Source: an uncultured Balneola sp.
GTDB lineage: Bacteria > Bacteroidota > Rhodothermia > Balneolales > Balneolaceae
Assembly: GCA_913058495.1 (NCBI GenBank)
Contig: CAJXQC010000032.1
Coordinates: 1 to 33,555, forward strand
Direction: 5' to 3'
Length of the DNA stretch: 33,555 bases
In this document: one piece after another, positions 15,346-22,409 of the stretch
Layout of the letters: each line of letters starts with the position of its first letter
Position numbering within the stretch: the stretch's first letter is position 1
Translations under genes and position numbers: made by a program
Notes under the pieces: generated by a model
The model's database searches: none
Told to the model about the DNA's origin: nothing
Seen by the model: the letters and a program-made list of their open reading frames with translations, nothing else

Positions 15346-17190
15346 TCAATCTTTATCAAATTCTATTTTATCAGTCCATTCAGGCTGATCTTCTTTTGCA
15401 AAAACATACTCACCAATTACCAAATAATCCATCTCGGTATTCATAAAACAACGGTAAGCATCTTCAGGTGTACACACAATCGGTTCGCCCCGAACATTGA
15501 AACTGGTATTTACCACCATCTCACAACCTGTTCGTTGTCTGAAGGCCTCTATTAAATTCCAATATTCAGGATTCGTCTCTTTATGAACGGTCTGAATACG
15601 AGCCGAAAAATCGATGTGTGTGATCGCAGGATAATCAGATCTTTGTACCGCAAGCTTTTCTCTGAGCGGTAACTGATTATAATCTTTCGGCAAATCTTTT
15701 TTCAATTCCTCTTTTATGGATTGAACCAGCAACATATATGGTGAATCGGAATCCAACTCGAAATAATCAGCCGCATGTTCCGCAAGAACTGATGGTGCAA
15801 AAGGTCTGAATGACTCCCTGTATTTTATCTTCAGATTCAGCTTCTTCTGCATGTCCACACGTCTCGGATCGGCAATAATGCTTCTTCCTCCCAAAGCTCG
15901 TGGACCAAATTCCATTCTTCCGTTAAACCATCCAACCACATTTCCATTATCAAGGATCTCTGCTACTTTCCCGTAAAGTTCGGAACCTGATATCTCATTA
16001 AATATGGGTTTAAACTTCCGTAAAGATCTTTCTACATCAATTTTATGATAATCAGGACCTAAATACGCTCCATGCATTGAATCCGGAGTTTCAGGTACTC
16101 TTTCGTCTTTGAAATATATGTATTGAGCAGCTAGTGCCGCTCCAACAGCTCCACCTGCATCTCCCGCCGCCGGTTGTATATACACGTCATCGAAAATTCC
16201 TTCGTTCTGAAGTTTTCCGTTAGCAACACAATTAAGTGCCACACCGCCCGCCAAACAAATAGCATTGGCTCCGGTTAATTTCTTAGCCTCTTTTGCCATC
16301 AATATTACAACTTCTTCAGTCACCATTTGAATTGCTAAAGCCAGATCTGCTTCGTGTTGCTCAAGTTCTGCTTCATATTCCCGGCGGGGAAAGCCAAATA
16401 ATTCTTCCCATTTTTTATCCTTTACCATTCGCAATCCGGTAGAGTAATCAAAGTACTTTTGGTTTAACCAAATCGAACCATCTTCTCGGATATCTACCAA
16501 TTCAGATTTAATTTTAGTGATGTAATCCTGAAGCAATTCCGATTCGGGATTCCCATAAGGAGCCAGCCCCATCAGTTTGTACTCACCTGAATTTACTTTA
16601 AAGCCCAAATAATATGTGAATGCTGAATACAACAATCCCAACGAATGCGGAAATTTCAATTCGCGAAGAATTTTTATCTCATTTCCTTTTCCGTGACAAA
16701 TAGAAGCCGTTGCCCATTCTCCAACTCCATCAATAGTAAGAATGGCTGCTTTATCGAATTTAGAAGGATAAAATGCACTTGCTGCGTGACTTAAATGGTG
16801 CTCCGGGAATAACAGAATCACATCTTCTTTGTCATAATCTTCAATTTCTTTTAGAGAATCATAGATCAGTTTTTTCAGGAACATCTTTTCCTTCAGCCAA
16901 ACAGGAATAGCTGTGACAAATGACCGAACTCCTTTTGGCGCAAATGACAGATATGTTTCAAGAAGTCGCTCGAACTTAAGAAAAGGCTTATCATAGAAAG
17001 CGATGGCATCCATTTCATCGATGCTCAATCCGGAGTGTTCCAGGCAATATTTGACGGCATTTTCCGGAAAGGAAGCTTCGTGCTTATTTCGTGTAAACCG
17101 CTCTTCCTGAGCCGCAGCCACAATTTTTCCATCCTGTATCAAACAAGCGGCAGAGTCATGATAAAAAGCAGAAATTCCTAGAATATTCAT
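15346..17190 (-). CDS. NodU/CmcH/TobZ-family carbamoyltransferase
   Basis: 614 residues from the ATG chosen here (MNILGISAFYHDSAACLI); the frame is open 17 codons further upstream but without family resemblance. The N-terminal Kae1-like domain has the nucleotide/metal motifs EERFTRNKH, HHLSHAASAFYPS, TIDGVGEWAT and CLAGGVALNCVANG. The C-terminal domain carries MEFGPRALGGRSIIADPR and VNTSFNVRGEPIVCTPEDA. The family uses carbamoyl phosphate and ATP, through a carbamoyl-adenylate, to O-carbamoylate sugars, antibiotics or Nod factors. It is divergent from yicC and followed by DUF5989, an unrecognised gene and SxtJ. No biosynthetic cluster surrounds it, so the acceptor is unknown; a surface glycan or lipid is plausible. 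Confidence 0.93.
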   Translation of the reverse strand: MNILGISAFYHDSAACLIQDGKIVAAAQEERFTRNKHEASFPENAVKYCLEHSGLSIDEMDAIAFYDKPFLKFERLLETYLSFAPKGVRSFVTAIPVWLKEKMFLKKLIYDSLKEIEDYDKEDVILLFPEHHLSHAASAFYPSKFDKAAILTIDGVGEWATASICHGKGNEIKILRELKFPHSLGLLYSAFTYYLGFKVNSGEYKLMGLAPYGNPESELLQDYITKIKSELVDIREDGSIWLNQKYFDYSTGLRMVKDKKWEELFGFPRREYEAELEQHEADLALAIQMVTEEVVILMAKEAKKLTGANAICLAGGVALNCVANGKLQNEGIFDDVYIQPAAGDAGGAVGAALAAQYIYFKDERVPETPDSMHGAYLGPDYHKIDVERSLRKFKPIFNEISGSELYGKVAEILDNGNVVGWFNGRMEFGPRALGGRSIIADPRRVDMQKKLNLKIKYRESFRPFAPSVLAEHAADYFELDSDSPYMLLVQSIKEELKKDLPKDYNQLPLREKLAVQRSDYPAITHIDFSARIQTVHKETNPEYWNLIEAFRQRTGCEMVVNTSFNVRGEPIVCTPEDAYRCFMNTEMDYLVIGEYVFAKEDQPEWTDKIEFDKD

Positions 17191-17234
17191 CCGAAAAGTA
17201 AAATTATTGCAAGAAGATACGAATCGTGGAATAC

Positions 17235-17276
17235 TTGCCAAGTAGTTTCTTCCCGTCTGTTACTTTTGTACCTTTG
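17235..17276 (+). promoter_or_regulatory. Candidate promoter of yicC-gmk-rpoZ-coaBC
   Basis: Two overlapping matches to the Bacteroidota -7 element TAnnTTTG: TACTTTTG (17261-17268) and TACCTTTG (17269-17276). A TTG at 17235-17237 lies 23 nt upstream of the first, at the upper edge of known spacing. Transcription would start about 30 bp before the yicC start codon. Confidence 0.5.
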
Positions 17277-17307
17277 TTTTTCTTAAAAATTCATCTGCGA
17301 TTCATAT

Positions 17308-18189
17308 ATGATTATTTCTATGACCGGATTTGGACGGGGCGAAGCTACTGAAAATGGCATAACCGCTACTGTTGAAATCAAATCCTTAAACAGCCGATAT
17401 TTAGATCTTTCTATACGGCTTCCACAACGACTTCAGGACAAAGAACTTATTTTGAAAGAATTAGTTCAGAAAACCATCAGTCGTGGAAAATTGAACATTA
17501 ATGTTCACGTCACTGAATCTGATTCCGGCGAACCTCACATCAAAGTAGATGAAGTTAAAGTAAAAGCATACGCTCGTATTTTGCGAGAAGTTCAGGAAGC
17601 TGCGGGAATTGAAGGAAGTCTGAACGTCAGAAATATTACCGGGTTTGGAGATGTTTTTATAACTCAGGAAGATGATGAAGAAATCCTTGAAAAAAAATGG
17701 TCTGTTGCTTTAAAAGCTTTGAACAGTGCTGTTGAGAATTTGATTGCTATGAGAACACAAGAAGGCAATCAGTTAAAGAATGATCTTATTGAGCGTATTG
17801 AAAATATCGAAGCCAATCTGAAAGATATTGAAAAAGTAACTAACGGCAGAGTTGAAGAAATCAGAAATAAGCTTCGTGAACGAATTCAGCAGTTATTCGA
17901 CGACGAAAATTTTGATAAAGAACGCCTTGAAACAGAAGTAGCTGTTATTGCAGATAAAATGGACATCACTGAGGAAATAGTGAGAATGCGTGCTCATTTA
18001 AAGTTCTTTATTGAAGCGATAGAACAAGCTGAACCTGCAGGGCGCAGACTGAATTTCTTAACTCAGGAAATGAATCGTGAGTTGAATACGATTGGCTCTA
18101 AAGCAAATGACTCTGAAATTGCGCATCACGTAGTTCGTTCTAAAGAAACACTGGAGCAGATCAGAGAACAAGTACAAAACGTCGAGTAA
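17308..18189 (+). CDS. yicC: YicC-family endoribonuclease
   Basis: 293 residues, the usual family length. The N-terminal YicC domain starts MIISMTGFGRGEA and has the EIKSLNSRYLDLSIRLP block. The C-terminal part (DUF1732) holds a long helical stretch and ends in EPAGRRLNFLTQEMNRELNTIGSKANDSEI, followed by VVRSKETLEQIREQVQNVE; these are the best conserved family blocks. Family members have been described as endoribonucleases that cleave small RNAs. The gene heads a conserved housekeeping group with gmk, rpoZ and coaBC. A 20-bp perfect hairpin starts two bases after the stop codon. Confidence 0.93.
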   Translation: MIISMTGFGRGEATENGITATVEIKSLNSRYLDLSIRLPQRLQDKELILKELVQKTISRGKLNINVHVTESDSGEPHIKVDEVKVKAYARILREVQEAAGIEGSLNVRNITGFGDVFITQEDDEEILEKKWSVALKALNSAVENLIAMRTQEGNQLKNDLIERIENIEANLKDIEKVTNGRVEEIRNKLRERIQQLFDDENFDKERLETEVAVIADKMDITEEIVRMRAHLKFFIEAIEQAEPAGRRLNFLTQEMNRELNTIGSKANDSEIAHHVVRSKETLEQIREQVQNVE

Positions 18190-18191
18190 CT

Positions 18192-18255
18192 AGACGTAAG
18201 ATTTAAGATAAAAGAACTCTTATCTTAAATCTTACGTCTTGTGTCTTATATCTAA
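18192..18255. repeat. Heptad-phased perfect hairpin between yicC and gmk
   Basis: A perfect 20-bp inverted repeat (18192-18211 with 18220-18239) around an 8-nt loop. The right half continues as 7-nt units of type CTTNNNT (CTTAAAT, CTTACGT, CTTGTGT, CTTATAT), which run up to the gmk start codon at 18260. There is no T-run, so read-through to gmk is likely; it could be a processing or stability element between the two genes. Confidence 0.75.
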
Positions 18256-18259
18256 TGAA

Positions 18260-18832
18260 ATGAAAAAAGGTAAAGTTATAATTCTTGTTGCTCCCAGTGG
18301 AGCCGGAAAAACCACGCTTGCAAAAAGACTCTTTAAAGATTTTGAGGATCTGAAATTTTCTGTATCTGCTACTACCAGACCACCCCGTGAAGGCGAAGAA
18401 AATGGTAAACATTATCATTTTTTATCTGACGAAGAATTCCAAGCCAAAATTGATGAGAATGACTTCCTGGAATGGGAAGAATTCTATGGCGGAAAGAGAT
18501 ACGGCACTTTGCAATCAGAAGTTGATAAAAGCCTGAAATTAGGCTATTTTGTTCTGCTTGACATCGAAGTAAAGGGAGCCGTAAATATCAATGAAATATA
18601 CGGCGATGAGTGCTTGAGCATTTTTGTTCAACCTCCTTCACTTGAAGTCTTGAAGCAGCGTTTAATGGCCAGAGGCACTGAAAATGAAGAAACTCTTGCC
18701 TTACGACTTGAACGTGCAAAAGAAGAACTTACATATGCCGATCGATTTGATCGGGTTATTATTAATGATGACCTAGAGACTGCTTACTCTCAAATAAAGC
18801 AAGCTGTTCTCGAATTCATGAATACAAATTAG
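18260..18832 (+). CDS. gmk: Guanylate kinase
   Basis: 190 residues from the ATG chosen here (MKKGKVIILVAPSGAGKTT). The P-loop is APSGAGKTT, followed by the GMP-binding region SVSATTRPPREGEENGKHYHF and the LEWEEFYGGKRYGT block, with RLERAKEEL in the lid region. It phosphorylates GMP to GDP with ATP in purine nucleotide synthesis. Upstream is the heptad hairpin; rpoZ follows 5 bp downstream. A reading frame open 21 bases further upstream runs into the repeat and is not chosen. Confidence 0.96.
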   Translation: MKKGKVIILVAPSGAGKTTLAKRLFKDFEDLKFSVSATTRPPREGEENGKHYHFLSDEEFQAKIDENDFLEWEEFYGGKRYGTLQSEVDKSLKLGYFVLLDIEVKGAVNINEIYGDECLSIFVQPPSLEVLKQRLMARGTENEETLALRLERAKEELTYADRFDRVIINDDLETAYSQIKQAVLEFMNTN

Positions 18833-18837
18833 AAAAT

Positions 18838-19131
18838 ATGCCAATTCGTACACTTGACATCGAAGAGCTGAAAAAGACAACCGGTAACAAATATGAGTTA
18901 CTAGTGATCATGTCTAAAAGAGCTCGTCAGATTGCCGCAAATGAAAAATTAGAGCTTGATGAAAAGCTACAATATTTCGAAGGTTTTGAAGACGAAGACG
19001 AGTTTTCATTCAATGAAGAACAAGAGCAAATTTCAAAGTCTTTTGAAAAACTTCCTCATGCAGTTCAACGATCTATTACTGAAATGGAAGCCGGTAAAAC
19101 TTATTTCCGTCGTCCTGAAGTAGAGGAATAA
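18838..19131 (+). CDS. rpoZ: RNA polymerase omega subunit
   Basis: 97 residues. The conserved core is NKYELLVIMSKRARQIAAN, which packs against beta-prime, followed by an acidic stretch (FEGFEDEDEFSFNEEQEQ) and ITEMEAGKTYFRRPE. It assists assembly of the polymerase core. It lies 5 bp after gmk and 2 bp before coaBC, the gene order seen in many bacteria, which supports the call for a poorly conserved family. Confidence 0.9.
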   Translation: MPIRTLDIEELKKTTGNKYELLVIMSKRARQIAANEKLELDEKLQYFEGFEDEDEFSFNEEQEQISKSFEKLPHAVQRSITEMEAGKTYFRRPEVEE

Positions 19132-19133
19132 AA

Positions 19134-20324
19134 ATGCTCTCCGGAAAGCGCATTGTTCTCGGTGTCACCGGAGGAATAGCAGCTTATAAAGCTGTCTTTT
19201 TACTAAGAGAATTTCAAAAAGCGGGTGCTGAAGTACGAGTCACTATGACTCCCTCAGCCACTCGCTTTGTTGGTTTAGAAACCTTTGCTTCCCTTTCTCA
19301 ACATGAAGTTGCCGTTGAAATTTTTCCCGACGACACTCAATCAACTGATTGGACACGTCATATAAACTGGGGAGAATGGGCTGATCTTTTTGTGATCGCT
19401 CCTTGTACAGCAAATACTCTTTCAAAAATAGCTTCAGGAATTTCAGATAATATGCTTACGAGTACAGTTCTTGCAGCTCGTTCGCCTATTTTGATCTGCC
19501 CTACCATGGATGGAGAGATGTATGAGTCTCCGACTGTAACTGAAAATCTTAAGAAAGTTCAGGGATTCGGATATCATGTACTGGAGCCTGCTTCAGGATT
19601 TTTGGCTAGTGGTTTAGAAGGAAAAGGCCGGCTTCCGGAATTCGAAGATATCCTGGAAAAAGCGTCAGAAATTATTGGCTCCATTGAAGGACCTTTAAAG
19701 GGAAAGAAAGTGGTGGTCACCGCCGGACCAACCAGAGAATTCATTGACCCTGTTCGCTATATTTCAAATCCAAGCTCCGGCAAAATGGGATTTGCAATGG
19801 CTGAGGCTGCAAAAAGATTAGGCGCTGAGGTCAAACTTATTCATGGATCAGTCACAGCTCCCATTCCTGAAGGCATCCACGCAACTTCCATTACAAGTGC
19901 TGCCGAATTATTTGAAGCTGTTAAAACTCAAGCTGATGCAGATGTAATTATAATGGCAGCTGCTGTATCAGATTTTACTCCTTCAAAAACATATTCGCAC
20001 AAAGTGAAGAAGGAAGCCGGTTCAAGTTCTATTGAGCTTTCAAAGACTACAGATATTCTGGCATGGCTTGGTGAGAATAAAAAACCAGATCAGATATTGA
20101 TCGGTTTTGCCATGGAAACAGAATATCTGGTTGAAAATGCTGCAAAAAAGCTTAATAAAAAAAATGCAGACTGGATCATCGCAAATTCTTTAAGTACTGA
20201 AGGTGCTGGTTTTGAAGTTGATACCAATCACGTGCACTTGATCAGTAAAGATTCTGAGACTGAATTCAGCGGAACCAAACAGGAAGTTGCTGAACTGGTT
20301 CTGGGAAAGATATTCCGGGCTTAA
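19134..20324 (+). CDS. coaBC: Phosphopantothenoylcysteine decarboxylase / phosphopantothenate-cysteine ligase
   Basis: 396 residues, a full-length two-domain Dfp protein that makes 4'-phosphopantetheine for coenzyme A. The N-terminal CoaC flavoprotein domain has VTGGIAAYK, the active-site His in TRHINWGEWADL and IAPCTANTLSKIASGISDN. The motif usually written PxMNxxM is PTMDGEM here, with Asp for Asn; I recall this variant in Bacteroidota but cannot check it. The C-terminal CoaB domain starts at about 190 with KKVVVTAGPTREFIDPVRYISNPSSGKMG and has MAAAVSDFTP and the C-terminal IGFAMETE. Its last bases are the start of a ~70-bp direct repeat that recurs downstream of the next gene. Confidence 0.96.
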   Translation: MLSGKRIVLGVTGGIAAYKAVFLLREFQKAGAEVRVTMTPSATRFVGLETFASLSQHEVAVEIFPDDTQSTDWTRHINWGEWADLFVIAPCTANTLSKIASGISDNMLTSTVLAARSPILICPTMDGEMYESPTVTENLKKVQGFGYHVLEPASGFLASGLEGKGRLPEFEDILEKASEIIGSIEGPLKGKKVVVTAGPTREFIDPVRYISNPSSGKMGFAMAEAAKRLGAEVKLIHGSVTAPIPEGIHATSITSAAELFEAVKTQADADVIIMAAAVSDFTPSKTYSHKVKKEAGSSSIELSKTTDILAWLGENKKPDQILIGFAMETEYLVENAAKKLNKKNADWIIANSLSTEGAGFEVDTNHVHLISKDSETEFSGTKQEVAELVLGKIFRA

Positions 20325-20378
20325 TTTTTTAAGGGATTCTCTCTTACCTGTTTTTGTACAATTCAAATAAATACTGAA
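20310..20378 (+). repeat. Direct repeat A, coaBC end and spacer
   Basis: Starts in the last coaBC codons (ATATTCCGGGCTTAA), shares 28 identical bases (GGCTTAATTTTTTAAGG and on) with 21398-21470, then TTTTTGTACA and AATACTGA with small indels. It ends at the start codon of the next gene. Confidence 0.8.
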
Positions 20379-21380
20379 ATGCGATCTTTAAAAGCTGCTT
20401 TTTTATTTTTATTGATTTCAATCTCATTTAATTTCGAGCTAATATCTCAACAGGTAGAGGACTTAGGATATTTTGGCGACATTGTAAATTTTCATTTTAT
20501 CGACTCATCTTCAGTAGCTATTGTTTCTAATAACTTTGAAAACCATGTCTCTGTTTATTCATTAAACACTAAAACAATAACTAAACAATATATTCCTGTA
20601 GGTCGAGGTCCCGGAGAAGCCCTATCTATAGAATCATCAGCTTATTCTGAAAACAAGCTATATCTGAAAGAACCCAATGGTCAAATATCAACAATTGATC
20701 TGCTCACCCATGAAATATCTGAAAAATTTGCTTTGTCGTTTCAATCTAACTTTATGACAACAGATGCTGACAACCTAGTATTAGGCTCCAAATTCATTGT
20801 TAACCCTAACTATATTGATAGATATAACGAACCAATAAAAGTTGGTCATATACTCGACAAAGAAACGCTTGCAATCAAAAACACTATTCTCTTTGATCTC
20901 AGAAAGCTGAAATTGAGTAGCATTAGAAATATTAACCAAATTGAAAGCTTCTTAATTAATGCGTTCATTCAGCCAGTTTCAACAAATGAGTACTTTCTTA
21001 CTTTCGAAGGGTTCAATAAAATTTTTCTCATTGATTCTACTTCAGTAGTAAATGAGCTTAAAATAAGCCTTCCAAACATTTTTCCATTGAGTATTGTAAA
21101 GCATGCTTCTTATGGTCATGGAGTAAAAAGTCCTGCTTCATTCTCAAACTTTTTCACGTATAATATTTCTTCAGAAGTGAACATTGCCTTTTCGTATGGA
21201 AATAAAATCCAGAGCATTCCATATGGATATGCTGTTTATCAACCTCATCTCAAAAATTTCTCTTACAACTACATAGAATTTGATCCGGAAATTATAGACG
21301 GCACTTATAGTTTCAAAAAATATAAAAACTTGATTTTAGGCCATGAAAAGGGGTTTGGCAATCTGTATAAATTTAATTGA
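20379..21380 (+). CDS. Exported beta-propeller-like protein bracketed by direct repeats
   Basis: 333 residues with a signal peptide (about 1-23, cleavage near LISQ) and no lipobox. The body is beta-rich, in the style of the 6-bladed beta-propeller proteins of Bacteroidota, with the recurring VGRGPGEAL motif near residue 78 and blade-like repeats (LYLKEPNGQISTIDL, NKIFLIDSTSVVNEL, YGYAVYQPHLKNFSYNYIEF). No catalytic residues are evident. It interrupts the coaBC and MBL genes and is bracketed by ~70-bp direct repeats that include the 3' tip of coaBC. Its codon use looks more AT-rich than that of coaBC by eye. Both suggest later arrival. Function unknown; it is probably periplasmic or on the cell surface. 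Confidence 0.7.
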   Translation: MRSLKAAFLFLLISISFNFELISQQVEDLGYFGDIVNFHFIDSSSVAIVSNNFENHVSVYSLNTKTITKQYIPVGRGPGEALSIESSAYSENKLYLKEPNGQISTIDLLTHEISEKFALSFQSNFMTTDADNLVLGSKFIVNPNYIDRYNEPIKVGHILDKETLAIKNTILFDLRKLKLSSIRNINQIESFLINAFIQPVSTNEYFLTFEGFNKIFLIDSTSVVNELKISLPNIFPLSIVKHASYGHGVKSPASFSNFFTYNISSEVNIAFSYGNKIQSIPYGYAVYQPHLKNFSYNYIEFDPEIIDGTYSFKKYKNLILGHEKGFGNLYKFN

Positions 21381-21397
21381 AGCTTATTTTAAGAAAT

Positions 21398-21470
21398 ATA
21401 TTCTAGGCTTAATTTTTTAAGGGATTCTCTCTTCTCTTCCCTATTTTTGTACAAATTAAAAATACTGATC
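21398..21470 (+). repeat. Direct repeat B, upstream of the MBL gene
   Basis: ATATTCTAGGCTTAATTTTTTAAGG and on, matching the end of coaBC plus its downstream spacer (20310-20378). It includes TATTTTTG (21442-21449), a TAnnTTTG promoter-like element, and ends one base before the ATG of the MBL gene. Copy A has TGTTTTTG at the same place, so only copy B keeps the full -7 match. Confidence 0.8.
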
Positions 21471-21471
21471 T

Positions 21472-22347
21472 ATGAGCTTATCCAAAATCACACTGGGAAA
21501 TTTTGAATTGTACACCATCGAAACCGGTGACTTCAAACTTGATGGCGGTGCTATGTTTGGCGTTGTTCCTAAGACATTGTGGTCACGTGGGATCGAAGCC
21601 GATGAGAAAAATCGTATTCAAATGACCATGCGTTGTTTATTGATCAAATCAAGAGCTACAGATAAACTGTATTTGATTGATAACGGCCTTGGAACAAAGT
21701 TCAACGAAAAGCTCATGAAGATCTATCAGGTGGATTTCAGCAAGCATACCATGGAAAGATCATTTGCAGAACATGGCTTTAATTTCGAAGATGTGACCGA
21801 TGTGATCTTTACTCATTTACATTTCGATCATTGTGGTGGAACTTCATATTATGATGAAGACGGAAATCAGCAATACACTTTCCCCAATGCTGAATATCAT
21901 GTAACAAAATCTCATTGGGAAACAGCTACCAACCCCAATGCCCGCGAAAAAGCCAGCTTTCTTCCTGAAAATATAAATCCACTAAAAGAAACGGATAAGC
22001 TGAATCTTGTAGATGAAGATCATATCTATGAAGAAGGTTTGTCAGCAATTATCGTAAACGGACATACACTTGGCCAACAGCTTCCACTCATTGAAGGAGA
22101 TGGAAAAAAGATCTGTTTTGTAGCTGATCTTCTGCCCACTCATGTTCACGTACCGCTTCCGTGGGTAATGGGATATGATATGTATCCGGCGGAAACTCTT
22201 AAAGAAAAAGAAGATTTTCTGAAACGTGCAGTTCGCGAAGACTTTCATTTATATCTGGAACACGACTATTATAAAGAGATCATAAAACTGAGTTCAGATA
22301 ACGGAAGATATGCTGTAGCTGGATCACTTTTGTTAAATGAAGTATAA
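21472..22347 (+). CDS. Cytoplasmic metallo-beta-lactamase-fold hydrolase
   Basis: 291 residues without a signal peptide. The zinc motif is THLHFDHCGG, with further ligands in VNGHTLGQQ, CFVADLLPTHVHV and the C-terminal LEHDYY. The arrangement and length resemble the lactonase-like and glyoxalase-II-like MBL proteins (AiiA/YtnP style), but no feature fixes a substrate. It starts directly behind direct repeat B, which carries a likely promoter, and is followed by the DUF4175 gene 62 bp downstream. Before insertion of the propeller gene it probably followed coaBC directly. Confidence 0.87.
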   Translation: MSLSKITLGNFELYTIETGDFKLDGGAMFGVVPKTLWSRGIEADEKNRIQMTMRCLLIKSRATDKLYLIDNGLGTKFNEKLMKIYQVDFSKHTMERSFAEHGFNFEDVTDVIFTHLHFDHCGGTSYYDEDGNQQYTFPNAEYHVTKSHWETATNPNAREKASFLPENINPLKETDKLNLVDEDHIYEEGLSAIIVNGHTLGQQLPLIEGDGKKICFVADLLPTHVHVPLPWVMGYDMYPAETLKEKEDFLKRAVREDFHLYLEHDYYKEIIKLSSDNGRYAVAGSLLLNEV

Positions 22348-22409
22348 GCTGCAATAAAGCTTCTCATTTACGGTTTTTTAGAACATATTAAGCAGGATTT
22401 CCTTTTCTT

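Noticed and set aside
18192-18239. Hairpin after yicC as a rho-independent terminator
   Set aside because: The stem is AT-rich and no T-run follows; gmk, rpoZ and coaBC downstream have no other obvious promoter, so full termination is unlikely.
20379-21380. Integron-like gene cassette
   Set aside because: The flanking repeats are not attC-like hairpins and no integrase is nearby; only a direct-repeat insertion is supported.
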